A DNA stretch of 16,419 nt from JANQLU01 sp964434955 (GCA_964434955.1 CAYSXI010000120.1:1-16419), one strand, 5' to 3'. Numbered from the stretch's first letter, positions 7,470 through 15,856 are shown. Made by a program: numbers and translations. The notes: generated by a model from the letters alone, not told the origin.

Positions 7470-8462
7470 ATGCATGACCCAAACAAGAACGAACCCAAAC
7501 CGGGCGAACGTATTTTGATCATTTCGCCGGCGAAGGACGAAGCGGAGTTCATCGAGCAAACCATTCACAGCTTGGCTTGGCAAGAGTTGCGACCAGCCAC
7601 CTGGGTCATCGTCAACGATGGAAGTAGCGACGACACCGGGAAGCTTGCCGATGAAGCCGCCGAGCGTTACCCGTGGATCCAAGTCCTCCATCGACCTGCT
7701 GGCACGAAACGTCGTGTCGGTCCGGGTGTTATTGAAGCCTTTTACGCCGGCCTCGAGTCCGTCGACCTGAATGACTACGATTTTGTCGTCAAACTTGATG
7801 CCGACATTCATCTTCCCCACTACTATTTCAGTGGGTTGATCCAGAAGTTTCATGACAACCCGCGGCTCGGGACCATCAGCGGAAAATGCTATATCCCGGT
7901 TGACGGGCAGTTGGTTTATGAACGGACCGGCGACGAATTCACTCATGGCACCGCGAAGCTTTATCGTCGCGAGTGCTTTCAGGAAATTGGCGGCTTTGTT
8001 CGCGAAGTCATGTGGGATGGAATTGATTGCCACAAGTGTCGCATGTTTGGTTGGGAAGCCTATAGCGTTGCGGATACCCAGTATCACATCATCCATCTTC
8101 GGCAAATGGGTTCATCGCATAAAAATATTCTGCACGGCCGAAGAAGGTGGGGACGTGGACAGTATTTCATGGGTACTCACCTGCCATATGTCCTTGCGAT
8201 CACTCTCTACCGAATGCTGGAGCGCCCCTGGGTGCTCGGTGGGCTAAACATCTTGTTCGGCTACCTGGGAGCGATGTTCAGCCGCTACCCACGCTACGAA
8301 GACAAAGCGTTCAGAAGGTTCCTGAGGTCCTGGCAATGGCAGAAACTCCTCAGCATGTTCTTGCCGAAATTCCTCCGACCAGGAATGGGATCCAATTCCA
8401 AATCACGTTCTAGTTCGGCGTCGTGGTCGACCAACCGGCAGCTCAACCAACCTTCGCCTTAG
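7470..8462 (+). CDS. Family 2 glycosyltransferase
   Basis: A 330-residue GT-A fold glycosyltransferase of family GT2, which would add a sugar from a nucleotide donor to the growing lipid-linked repeat unit at the inner membrane face. Visible motifs: ISPAKDEAEFIEQTIHSL (18-35) at the nucleotide-binding start, VIVNDGSSDDT (47-56), the metal-binding DxD in KLDADIH (Asp110, Asp112), YRRECFQEIGGF (165-176) and the acceptor-side MWDGID (181-186). A basic stretch HGRRRWGRGQYF (222-233) is followed by hydrophobic segments at about 238-250 and 255-272, suggesting membrane attachment. The last 25 residues are Ser/Asn-rich. Donor and acceptor cannot be assigned. It lies 15 bases after the phosphoesterase gene and 13 bases before rmlD. 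The ATG at 7470 is followed in another frame by an ATG at 7474; the first fits the open frame. Confidence 0.92.
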   Translation: MHDPNKNEPKPGERILIISPAKDEAEFIEQTIHSLAWQELRPATWVIVNDGSSDDTGKLADEAAERYPWIQVLHRPAGTKRRVGPGVIEAFYAGLESVDLNDYDFVVKLDADIHLPHYYFSGLIQKFHDNPRLGTISGKCYIPVDGQLVYERTGDEFTHGTAKLYRRECFQEIGGFVREVMWDGIDCHKCRMFGWEAYSVADTQYHIIHLRQMGSSHKNILHGRRRWGRGQYFMGTHLPYVLAITLYRMLERPWVLGGLNILFGYLGAMFSRYPRYEDKAFRRFLRSWQWQKLLSMFLPKFLRPGMGSNSKSRSSSASWSTNRQLNQPSP

Positions 8463-8475
8463 AAAAGAGACCAGC

Positions 8476-9345
8476 ATGACGATTGCAGTTACCGGAGCCG
8501 GGGGACAGTTGGGCAGCGAACTTTGTCGACGACTGGGTGAGCGAGCGACCGGCCTGGCCTACCCTGACTTTGACCTGACCAATCGCAACTCAATCGAGAG
8601 AACACTCTATTCCCTGCAGCCGGAGGCCATTATCAATTGCGCTGCGTACACTCAAGTCGACAAGGCTGAGACGGAACGAGACCTCTGCCGCGTTGTCAAC
8701 GGAACCTCGGTTGGAATCCTCGCGGAGGTTTGCGAAGAACTCGATATTCCTTTGGTTCAAATCAGTACCGATTACGTTTTCGGCTCCGACGCGGAGCGAA
8801 ATTCCCCCTATTCGGAATCGGATAAACCGAATCCGCAGGGGACCTACGGATTGACCAAGCTGGAAGGCGAAACCCTCGCGTCCAACTGGAAAAAGCATTT
8901 TATTGTCCGAACTTGCGGACTCTATTCCTGGGTCGATGAGGGCCCTGTTCGCGGACGTAATTTTGTGGACACGATGATTTCATTGGGGCGTGAAAGAGAC
9001 AAACTGAATGTGGTCGCAGATCAAATCTGCGCTCCGACCTTTGTCCCACATCTTTGTGAAGCCATCGAAAATCTTTTGAAGACGAAAGAATACGGCACCT
9101 ACCACGTGACCAACTCCGGCGAGGTCTCCTGGTTTGCTTTTGCGAAGTTGATTTTCGAGCTTTCCGGCCTCGCGGTGCAAGTCACTCCAATCACCACCGC
9201 TCAATACAACGCGCCGGCGCCACGCCCAGCATACAGCGTCCTGGACAACTCACGCCTGCGTGAGGTGACGGGCAGTGGATTGCCGACGTGGCAGCAGGGG
9301 CTGGTCGAATACCTTCAAAATGTGCGCGAAAAAGCGTCTTGTTAG
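8476..9345 (+). CDS. rmlD: dTDP-4-dehydrorhamnose reductase
   Basis: RmlD (RfbD) reduces dTDP-4-dehydro-L-rhamnose to dTDP-L-rhamnose with NAD(P)H, the last step of dTDP-rhamnose synthesis in the cytoplasm. The 289-residue length is normal. The Rossmann motif GAGGQLGSEL is at 7-16, NCAAYTQVDKAE at 54-65, STDYVFG with the active-site threonine at 97-103, and the catalytic YGLTK (Tyr124, Lys128) follows. The C-terminal substrate-side motif QICAPTF is also present. It is the last gene of the plus-strand operon and runs convergently toward manC. The enzyme for the first step, RmlA, is encoded on the opposite strand in this window; RmlB and RmlC are not present. Related SDR reductases with other 4-keto sugars exist, but the motif set and RmlA nearby favour rhamnose. 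Confidence 0.93.
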   Translation: MTIAVTGAGGQLGSELCRRLGERATGLAYPDFDLTNRNSIERTLYSLQPEAIINCAAYTQVDKAETERDLCRVVNGTSVGILAEVCEELDIPLVQISTDYVFGSDAERNSPYSESDKPNPQGTYGLTKLEGETLASNWKKHFIVRTCGLYSWVDEGPVRGRNFVDTMISLGRERDKLNVVADQICAPTFVPHLCEAIENLLKTKEYGTYHVTNSGEVSWFAFAKLIFELSGLAVQVTPITTAQYNAPAPRPAYSVLDNSRLREVTGSGLPTWQQGLVEYLQNVREKASC

Positions 9346-9387
9346 CCTGCTTCTAAACGCGCCGAACTTGACGCGTGAAAACACTGC
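9346..9387. other. Convergent gap between rmlD and manC with a weak dyad
   Basis: Two operons meet in 42 bases. The only symmetry is ACGCG (9357-9361) and CGCGT (9372-9376), a 5-bp stem with a 10-base loop. It is not followed by a plus-strand T-run, and only TTT follows on the minus strand. It is weak evidence for a bidirectional terminator. Confidence 0.25.
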
Positions 9388-10473
9388 CTAAAGGTATTCT
9401 TGCCAACCCTCCGACTCGATCAGCTTCACGGCTTTCCGAACGGCCTCTTCGTCATTTTTGTTGGCAACCAGCGTCGCGTTTTCAGTATGAACGATGATCG
9501 TATCTTCCATCCCAATGGTCACGATCAAGTGGTCTTTTTCGCTGCGCGTGATGGTGCCCCGGGTGTCGATTCCAAGGTGCCGCCCAAGATTGGTGTTGCC
9601 CTCACCGTTTGTGCCGTGCAATCGTGAAAGTGACTGCCACGACCCGACATCGTCCCAATGAAACGGAGCTTCAATCACGACCACGTCGCTCGCTTTTTCC
9701 ATCACGGCATAGTCGATCGAGATCGCCTGGATGGCCTCAAATTCGTCTGCCAACACGGTTTCGTAATCGTCCGTCCCGACCGCATTAACGATACGCTCAA
9801 GATGGTGATCCAGGTCGGGCGCGTGTCTCGCCAGTTCCTCGACGATTGACTTTGCTTTCCAAACAAAAATCCCGGAATTCCAATAGAAGTTCCCGGACTC
9901 AACGTACTGCTTTGCCAATTCAATGTCGGGTTTTTCCCGAAACTGCTTAACGGCGAACGTGCCGATTTCGCGGTTAAATGTCGCAGTCAAGCTCTGCCCT
10001 CGTTCGATGTAACCGTATGATTCTGAAGGAAACGCAGGTTTGATTCCGAAAGTGACGAGGCGGCGAGGATCCATTTCTACCATTTGCTCAGCGAACTTGA
10101 TCGCAAGAACAAACATATCCTCCGGCTCGATGACGTGGTCGGCTGGAAGGACGACCATCGTCGCTTCAGGATCCTTGCGCAGCAGCATGTGTGCCGCCAA
10201 TCCAATACAGGGCGCCGTGTCACGCTTGAAGGGCTCGCCGATCAAGTTGGAACCCGGGAGCATCGGAAGCTCGTTGCCGATAGCCGACATCAGTTTTCGG
10301 TTGGTGACAACGTGAATGCGTTCAGGCTCTAAAAACTGCGACAAACGATCGAAGGTATTTCGAATCATCGTTCGCGAATCAGCAAGATCCAAAAGCTGCT
10401 TCGGTCTCGCGGCCCGACTTACTGGCCAAAATCGGGTTCCCGATCCACCGGCCATAATCATGCCATATAACAT
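9388..10473 (-). CDS. manC: Mannose-1-phosphate guanylyltransferase
   Basis: ManC makes GDP-mannose from GTP and mannose 1-phosphate, a donor for mannose and for GDP-fucose or rhamnose derivatives. The 361-residue protein is the short form: the nucleotidyltransferase domain is present, the phosphomannose isomerase (cupin) domain of bifunctional ManC/AlgA is absent. Motifs: MAGGSGTRFWP (7-17), ARPKQLLDL with the catalytic lysine, GEPFKRDTAPCIGLAA, VVLPADHVI, ESYGYIERG, FREKPD, NSGIFVWK and FHWDDVGSW. An AAGGA site sits five bases before the ATG. It is the last gene of the minus-strand unit, 20 bases after the Amt-kinase fusion, so the two should be co-transcribed. A close alternative is another hexose-1-phosphate guanylyltransferase, but the motif set is typical for mannose. 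Confidence 0.93.
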   Translation of the reverse strand: MLYGMIMAGGSGTRFWPVSRAARPKQLLDLADSRTMIRNTFDRLSQFLEPERIHVVTNRKLMSAIGNELPMLPGSNLIGEPFKRDTAPCIGLAAHMLLRKDPEATMVVLPADHVIEPEDMFVLAIKFAEQMVEMDPRRLVTFGIKPAFPSESYGYIERGQSLTATFNREIGTFAVKQFREKPDIELAKQYVESGNFYWNSGIFVWKAKSIVEELARHAPDLDHHLERIVNAVGTDDYETVLADEFEAIQAISIDYAVMEKASDVVVIEAPFHWDDVGSWQSLSRLHGTNGEGNTNLGRHLGIDTRGTITRSEKDHLIVTIGMEDTIIVHTENATLVANKNDEEAVRKAVKLIESEGWQEYL

Positions 10474-10493
10474 GTTATTCCTTTGCTGATTTA

Positions 10494-13169
10494 CTATGTA
10501 TTTTGGCCCGGTTGGTTTCCTGGGGAGATTTCCAACGGCAAGGATGGATTCGACGGGTTTCTGGCAAGGTTGTTGTCTGAATTCGAAACATCTTGTGAGC
10601 GGCGACGTGACTTGTCAGTGGCGGCGGCAATGGGGAGTGCGATGATGAAGGTTGTTCCACGTCCCAGTTCCGATTCAATCTGGATGGAACCGCCGTGGTC
10701 TTCCGCGATGACTCGAAAAGCAATGGCAAGTCCTTGTCCGGTCCCTTTTCCAACTTCCTTCGTCGTGAAGAAGGGGTCGAATATTTTCTTCCGGTGTTCT
10801 TCGTCGATACCGCAGCCATTGTCCGTCACCCGAATTTCGACGCGATCCTGCATTCGCCCCGTTTTTATCAGGATCTTTCCCTCGTTTTCCGAGTCATCGC
10901 CCCATCGATCCGAGATGGCATGGCTCGCGTTCACAATCATGTTCAACAGCACCTGGTTGATGCCATTTCGATTGCAAACAATGGAGGGAATGCTCCGGTC
11001 CAAGTCGGTTTCCAGGCTGGCCACATACTTCCATTCGTTTCTCGAGACGGTGATCGTGCTCTCAATCGCTTCATTTAGGTCAATGGGTTCCGCCACTGCC
11101 GATCCAGGATGCGAAAACAGTTTCATTGCCTTGACGATACTCGCAACGCGATCAACACCTTCGAGCGTCTGGTCGATGGCGACAGGAATTTCTTCTTCCA
11201 GATATTCCAAGTCGACCTCTTCAATCAACCGTTCGATTTCATTGACAATGGCCGAAGTCGAGTCACCGTTCTTTTCTGCCTCGAAAAGTGCCTCCAGTTT
11301 GTCAACGACCGTTTGAAAATCTTCGAAAGCATCTTTGAGGAACCGCGTGTTGTCGCTCACAAATTGCGTTGGAGTATTGATTTCATGCGCGATTCCGGCG
11401 GCGAGCTGCCCGATGGATTCCATCTTCTGAGATTGCGCAAGTTTCTCTTGAAGCTCTTTTCTCGAGCCGATGTCCTGGAGAAAGATGTTCAGCGCGATTT
11501 CTTCGTCGGCCAAAACGATTGAAGCGGAAACTTCTGCTGGAAACTCGCGCCCATTTTTGTCAACGGCGGTCATTTCAAAGTGCTGTCCGACTTGACCATT
11601 CTCGATGACTTCCTGGTAGAAATTAAATTCCGGCTTGACCCGATCGGGAACAATCAAAGCTTCAATTTGAGCTCCGACAGCCTGATCGTAGGACCAACCA
11701 AAGACCTTTTCGGCCGCCACGTTCCATCGCTGAATTCGACCGTGATCGTCGGTTGCAATGAAAGCGCTATTTGCTGTATCGATGATTCGTCGAAATCGTT
11801 TTTCGCTTTTTCGAACCAGCTCGGCCGACTGGCGTTCTTTTTCTGCATTGCCTGCCATTCGGCGATATAGCGCCGCGATTTGCCCGGCCTCGGTATGTCG
11901 ATCAGCTTCAATCTCCTGATCACTTTCGTCATCCTGGCTGGCTTCGATCTCATGCAGGAGATCAAGGATTTCCGTGCTCGCATTATGTTCGGTGATATTC
12001 AGTCCCATTCGCTCCGCTTCTTCCCCCACGCGAAGTTTCAAGAAACGATTTGCGAACCAGAACGTCGGATAGGCGATGCCAAAAGTCCATGCGAAGCAGG
12101 CGCCTGCACCAGCAGCCTGAATTCCCAGTTGTTCAATCCTCGACACGCCCGGTTCAAATGCGGCAATCGAACCAAAGAACGCGACGGCGATCGTGCCCCA
12201 AATTCCGGCGCAAGCGTGGGCGGGAAACGCTCCCACGACGTCGTCAATTCTGACTTTCTCAAGAATCACCGACACGACGAAACTGATCATCGCTGCGGCG
12301 CAACCGATCAAGACAGCTTCTGCCGGCATCACGATATTGCACGAGGCCGTGATTCCGACCAAACCGGCGATCACGCCATTCATCGCTTTCCCGACATCGG
12401 AGCACCGGTAGAAAATCCACGACATCAGCAAGGAAACCAGCCCGCCAAAAGCCGCCGCCATCGTCAGGTTGACTGCCACCAGCGCGATACTATCGGTGTA
12501 GGCAAGCGAACAACCGGCGCAGAGTCCGATCCAGCCAATCCAGATCAGCATCACGCCCATCACCGACATCGGAAGGCTATGCCCAGTCGTTTTAGGCGTG
12601 CCACGATCGAAACGCCCGATTCGGGGCCCAAGCACCATTGCGCCTGCAAGCGCGGCCCACCCTCCAACGCCGTGAATCACCGTTGAGCCGCCAAAGTCAA
12701 TGAAGCCCATTTGCCCCAACCATCCCTGAGGATTGCCGAGTGAGTCGGTACTCCAAACCCAATGCCCCAGAAAGGGATAGATCAAACCGGCAACAACCGC
12801 GACCACGATCACATAGCCGTACACCCGCATGCGTTCGGCCACAGCCCCGCTGACGATCGTTGTCGCGGTTGCACAAAACACGAGTTGGATCAAAAAGAAA
12901 GCGAGGATCCCGGGAGATTCCACTCCCGACAGGAAAAAGTAGTTCGTTCCAAACCAGCCCGCCTGGCTTAGCCCAAACATGACCCCAAACCCAAAGGTAA
13001 AGAAGATGGTCGAAGCTAAACAGAAATCAATCAGGTTCTTCATCGCGATGTGGATACTATTCTTGCTTCGAACCAATCCTGACTCGAAGCAACAAAAGCC
13101 ACATTGAAGAACCATCGCCAGGGCGGCTGAAGCAACCACCCATGCAATATCGATTGAACCGTAGTCCAC
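10494..13169 (-). CDS. Ammonium transporter (Amt) fused to a PAS domain and histidine kinase
   Basis: An 891-residue fusion. Residues 5-393 are a full-length Amt/Rh channel domain with multiple membrane helices. The pore histidines are kept (His166 in STVIHG, His318 in PAHACAG), as are Asp158, Trp139 and the outer-gate Phe98; the position of E. coli AmtB Phe215 is Leu216, and that of Ser219 is Cys220. After an acidic linker, residues 454-570 are a PAS domain (FRRIIDTANSAFIATDDHG). The kinase follows: H box GIAHEINTP with His595, N box with Asn747, G1 DNGCGID (Asp783), and GKGTGQGLAI. No receiver domain is attached. The GTG at 13169 is chosen because AGGTG lies seven bases upstream and it puts the first Amt helix at the N terminus; a TTG at 13265 overlapping the preceding stop would add 32 residues without Amt similarity. 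Known precedent: the Amt-kinase Ks-Amt5 of Kuenenia stuttgartiensis acts as an ammonium sensor. Confidence 0.93.
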   Translation of the reverse strand: MDYGSIDIAWVVASAALAMVLQCGFCCFESGLVRSKNSIHIAMKNLIDFCLASTIFFTFGFGVMFGLSQAGWFGTNYFFLSGVESPGILAFFLIQLVFCATATTIVSGAVAERMRVYGYVIVVAVVAGLIYPFLGHWVWSTDSLGNPQGWLGQMGFIDFGGSTVIHGVGGWAALAGAMVLGPRIGRFDRGTPKTTGHSLPMSVMGVMLIWIGWIGLCAGCSLAYTDSIALVAVNLTMAAAFGGLVSLLMSWIFYRCSDVGKAMNGVIAGLVGITASCNIVMPAEAVLIGCAAAMISFVVSVILEKVRIDDVVGAFPAHACAGIWGTIAVAFFGSIAAFEPGVSRIEQLGIQAAGAGACFAWTFGIAYPTFWFANRFLKLRVGEEAERMGLNITEHNASTEILDLLHEIEASQDDESDQEIEADRHTEAGQIAALYRRMAGNAEKERQSAELVRKSEKRFRRIIDTANSAFIATDDHGRIQRWNVAAEKVFGWSYDQAVGAQIEALIVPDRVKPEFNFYQEVIENGQVGQHFEMTAVDKNGREFPAEVSASIVLADEEIALNIFLQDIGSRKELQEKLAQSQKMESIGQLAAGIAHEINTPTQFVSDNTRFLKDAFEDFQTVVDKLEALFEAEKNGDSTSAIVNEIERLIEEVDLEYLEEEIPVAIDQTLEGVDRVASIVKAMKLFSHPGSAVAEPIDLNEAIESTITVSRNEWKYVASLETDLDRSIPSIVCNRNGINQVLLNMIVNASHAISDRWGDDSENEGKILIKTGRMQDRVEIRVTDNGCGIDEEHRKKIFDPFFTTKEVGKGTGQGLAIAFRVIAEDHGGSIQIESELGRGTTFIIALPIAAATDKSRRRSQDVSNSDNNLARNPSNPSLPLEISPGNQPGQNT

Positions 13170-13176
13170 GACCGCG

Positions 13177-13181
13177 CACCT
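13177..13181 (-). promoter_or_regulatory. Ribosome binding site deciding the Amt-kinase start
   Basis: On the minus strand AGGTG lies seven bases before the GTG at 13169. It is the best site in the 92-base gap and supports the shorter start over the TTG that overlaps the preceding stop. Confidence 0.55.
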
Positions 13182-13236
13182 AATCCGTAATTCGATCCCT
13201 GGTTTGAAAACGTGCTTATCGCGGCGAGCAATGGAT

Positions 13237-13257
13237 GTTGGCGGTCCGCCCGCCAAC
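13237..13257 (-). repeat. Perfect 8-bp GC-rich hairpin between UDP-sugar pyrophosphorylase and Amt-kinase genes
   Basis: GTTGGCGG and CCGCCAAC are exact reverse complements around a five-base loop. On the minus strand it begins five bases after the stop of the UDP-sugar pyrophosphorylase gene. No T-run follows, so full termination is unlikely; a processing, stability or partial-attenuation role between the two cistrons is possible. Confidence 0.65.
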
Positions 13258-13261
13258 CCGT

Positions 13262-14734
13262 TCAAGTGAGAACTTGCGATTTGGTAAATTTCGTCCCCGG
13301 TTCGACTTTGCCGGCAACCTGTTCTTTTCGGATTGCAAAACTGGGTGAAATTTCAATCGTCACTCCTTCGGCGATTTCTGCACCAGCCGACTCGAGCCAG
13401 CCATGGTGCAAGCGCCGCATTGCCGCCTGAACGTACTCGGGGGAATCGGTTGGCGTTCCGGCCGGATTTTTCAATGGAGCAAAAAATGATTCTCGATCGA
13501 CTTCAACCACAATTGATTTTCGAGCCGCCGGCAGCAAGTCAAACACAAACCGTTCAAACTTGACTCCGTTGGGCTCATTGGGCTCAATCAATTCTCCTTT
13601 GTCGTTGACGAAGGGCACCTTCTTTTTGGCAAAGTGAAACGGGAGTCCTTGCCTGGATGAAGCCTGCTCGCGGAGGAAGCCGACATTCCAAACATGAACG
13701 GCAACATTGCCAGCCCAGATCTGTAATCCACCCTGTTCGCTCGTTTGACGGGCTACCGCTTCGGGTAAGTCACTGTATTCGACGATCTGAGTCTTGCCGT
13801 CGATCATGGCAACATTTCCGACCTTCTCCATCGGATCTGATTTGCGGATCACCATGGTTGTTGCGTCCGAATTGGCCAGTGTATGGAAACCCAGGGCTTC
13901 GGGTGAGGCGACGTCGACCAAGGCATTGTCAATCTGCATATAGAAAAGCTGCTCGATGCCGCGAATTCTCATATCGTCCAAGCATTTATTCTTGCGCAAG
14001 GCGTCCAACATGCCGCCGTGGCCATCGGGAGAGCGAAACAAGGCAGCTTTTCCAGAAAGCAAAATCTTCCCACTCGCCATATCAACGGCCGGCATGGTGC
14101 CCTGGCAGAAGACACTTACGTTCCTGGCGTTAATTCCAAAATGGTGGTTACTTTCGAGAAAAGCGATCGTTTCTTCGTGTGTCGCCGGACTTGTCATCAG
14201 GTAAATCGGAATCGTCGTTTCATATATCGTTTCAACTGCCCGAATCTTTTGAAAGAGAATCTCGAATAAGGTTGCATTGCCGACCGGCGAAATCGGAAAC
14301 ATGCCTTTGGGATGAGCGAATCCCAGGCGCGTCCCCTGCCCTCCCGCGACAATCACGACACCGACCGTACCTGCACGCAGGATTGCCTCGCCAACGATTC
14401 TAGCCGATTCGCGAGAAAAACGATTTTTCTCGTCGTCCAAAACAAAGCCAAGAGGTTCGGCAAATTGTTCCGCAGTGAACGAATCATCGGAACGCTGTCT
14501 GAAAGTTTCCGACAGCTCTTGGAGAAGTTCGAAATCCAACTCTTCGAGCTCGCTTAAAAAGGTTTCCCGTCTTGAATCTTCGACTTCGTCGATGAACGAA
14601 AGCAGATGGGCCTGATCGCTCGCAGCCAGTTTTTGCTGGATTCGCTTTCGCCTGTCATTGGTAATGCTGGGTGCAACGCCAAGGGTTGCTGCTTCCAAAG
14701 CGGTGCTGCCAACTGTCTCTGATTGAGTCGTCAT
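13262..14734 (-). CDS. UDP-N-acetylglucosamine pyrophosphorylase-like enzyme (UDPGP family, UAP1 type)
   Basis: A 490-residue member of the UDPGP family (PF01704), most like eukaryotic UAP1/AGX enzymes that make UDP-GlcNAc from UTP and GlcNAc 1-phosphate. It is not the bacterial GlmU or GalU type. An N-terminal helical region (25-115) precedes VAGGQGTRLGFAHPKGM (129-145), with the catalytic Lys143. Further family motifs follow: FRSPDGHGGMLDAL, FYMQIDNALVDVASPEALGF, KVGNVAMIDGKTQIVEYSDL, AKKKVPFVND, PNGVKFERFVFDLLPA, and FFAPLKNPAGTPTDSP. A GGGG site lies seven bases before the ATG. It starts 33 bases after rmlA and precedes the Amt-kinase by 92 bases. UDP-GalNAc or UDP-glucose as product is possible, since UAP1 relatives are flexible; family identity is secure, exact sugar less so. 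Confidence 0.88.
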   Translation of the reverse strand: MTTQSETVGSTALEAATLGVAPSITNDRRKRIQQKLAASDQAHLLSFIDEVEDSRRETFLSELEELDFELLQELSETFRQRSDDSFTAEQFAEPLGFVLDDEKNRFSRESARIVGEAILRAGTVGVVIVAGGQGTRLGFAHPKGMFPISPVGNATLFEILFQKIRAVETIYETTIPIYLMTSPATHEETIAFLESNHHFGINARNVSVFCQGTMPAVDMASGKILLSGKAALFRSPDGHGGMLDALRKNKCLDDMRIRGIEQLFYMQIDNALVDVASPEALGFHTLANSDATTMVIRKSDPMEKVGNVAMIDGKTQIVEYSDLPEAVARQTSEQGGLQIWAGNVAVHVWNVGFLREQASSRQGLPFHFAKKKVPFVNDKGELIEPNEPNGVKFERFVFDLLPAARKSIVVEVDRESFFAPLKNPAGTPTDSPEYVQAAMRRLHHGWLESAGAEIAEGVTIEISPSFAIRKEQVAGKVEPGTKFTKSQVLT

Positions 14735-14767
14735 TTCACTGCCCCTGTTGATTCATTTGGTCCGAGG

Positions 14768-15742
14768 TCATTGATTCATCGTTGCATCGTGGACGGACGT
14801 GTTCATGGTTGCAGTCGTGATCACTGGACGCGACACCTTGCTGCTTTCGACCAAACGCAAAAGGTATTTTCCATAGTCACTTTTTCCATATCGCCGCCCC
14901 ATTGTTTCCAGTTGAGAAGCGTCGATAAAACCCTGTTGCTGAGCAATCTCTTCGAGGCAGCCGATCTTGATCCCCTGCCGCTGCTCGATGGCTTGAACAA
15001 AATTGGAGGCCTGCATCAAACTTGCCGGCGTCCCCGTATCGAGCCAGGCAAACCCTCGCTCGAAAACCTCAACGTTCAGCCGTCCGTCGACGAGATACTG
15101 CAGATTCACGTCCGTGATTTCGAGTTCACCCCGCGCTGAGGGTTTCAATCCGGATGCGATTTCGACCACGCGGTTGTCGTAAAAGTACAGTCCGGTCACG
15201 GCAAAATTGGATTTCGCCGCCTTTGGTTTTTCTTCCAAGGAACGCGCTCGACCACGCGAATCAAACTCGACGACTCCATAGCGTTCTGGATCGCCAACTT
15301 CGTACGCAAAGACAGTGGCCCCCCGCTCTCGAGCGGAAGCGTTTTGCAGCAGAGATTCAAACCCGTGGCCGTAAAAAATATTGTCGCCAAGAACCAGGGC
15401 GACACGACGTTTCCCGATGAATTCGCGCCCCAAGATGAAAGCCTGAGCCAGGCCGTCCGGGCTCGGCTGAACGCAGTAGTTCAAGTTGATCCCGAAGTCC
15501 GAGCCGTCGCCTAACAGGTGCCGAAAACTGTCTTGATCACGGGGTGTTGAAATTAACAAAACATCCCGGATTCCAGCCTGCATCAATGTCGCCAAAGGAT
15601 AATAAATCATCGGCTTATCGTAGACGGGCACGAGCTGCTTGCTGACCGAAGTCGTGATCGGATGGAGTCGTGTTCCCGAGCCTCCGGCCAGGATGATTCC
15701 ACACAGAGAATCCGTAGAATGCTGCCCCAAATTCATTTTCAT
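14768..15742 (-). CDS. rmlA: Glucose-1-phosphate thymidylyltransferase
   Basis: RmlA (RfbA) makes dTDP-glucose from dTTP and glucose 1-phosphate, the first step toward dTDP-rhamnose and other dTDP-sugars. Motifs: ILAGGSGTRLHPIT (17-30), SKQLVPVYDKPMIYYPL (34-50), LVLGDNIFYG (117-125), EKPKAAKSNFAVTGLYFYD (171-189), LEITDVN (207-213) and AWLDTGT (232-238). Length is 324 residues; the last 25 (after residue 299) are a Ser/Thr-rich tail beyond the usual end. Two starts are possible: ATG at 15742, with GGGGC directly against it, or ATG at 15736, with better spacing to the same GGGG. It is the first gene of the minus-strand unit, so the promoter must lie in 15743-16190; no convincing sigma70 pair was seen there. 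Confidence 0.95.
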   Translation of the reverse strand: MKMNLGQHSTDSLCGIILAGGSGTRLHPITTSVSKQLVPVYDKPMIYYPLATLMQAGIRDVLLISTPRDQDSFRHLLGDGSDFGINLNYCVQPSPDGLAQAFILGREFIGKRRVALVLGDNIFYGHGFESLLQNASARERGATVFAYEVGDPERYGVVEFDSRGRARSLEEKPKAAKSNFAVTGLYFYDNRVVEIASGLKPSARGELEITDVNLQYLVDGRLNVEVFERGFAWLDTGTPASLMQASNFVQAIEQRQGIKIGCLEEIAQQQGFIDASQLETMGRRYGKSDYGKYLLRLVESSKVSRPVITTATMNTSVHDATMNQ

Positions 15743-15856
15743 GCCCCGTTCGAAGTTCGCAAAACCAGGACAACAACACCAGTGCTAGCCCAATTCGCGG
15801 AAATGGGGTTGAACGATTCCTTTTGATCCAAGATCTGCCCCGGAATGGTTCACCCG

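Noticed and set aside
7413..8105. 230-residue minus-strand open frame
   Set aside because: It lies opposite the GT2 gene, whose motifs are clear; the antisense translation is not recognisable.
10483..11316. 277-residue plus-strand open frame opposite the kinase domain
   Set aside because: It is antisense to conserved kinase boxes, Ser-rich and without a plausible domain.
11880..12686. 268-residue plus-strand open frame opposite the Amt domain
   Set aside because: The product is His/Arg/Asp-rich as expected for antisense of membrane-helix codons, and the Amt reading is unambiguous.
13170..13265. TTG at 13265 as start of the Amt-kinase gene (overlapping the previous stop)
   Set aside because: The extra 32 residues show no Amt similarity or signal character, the region forms a GC-rich hairpin, and a GTG at 13169 has a good AGGTG site.
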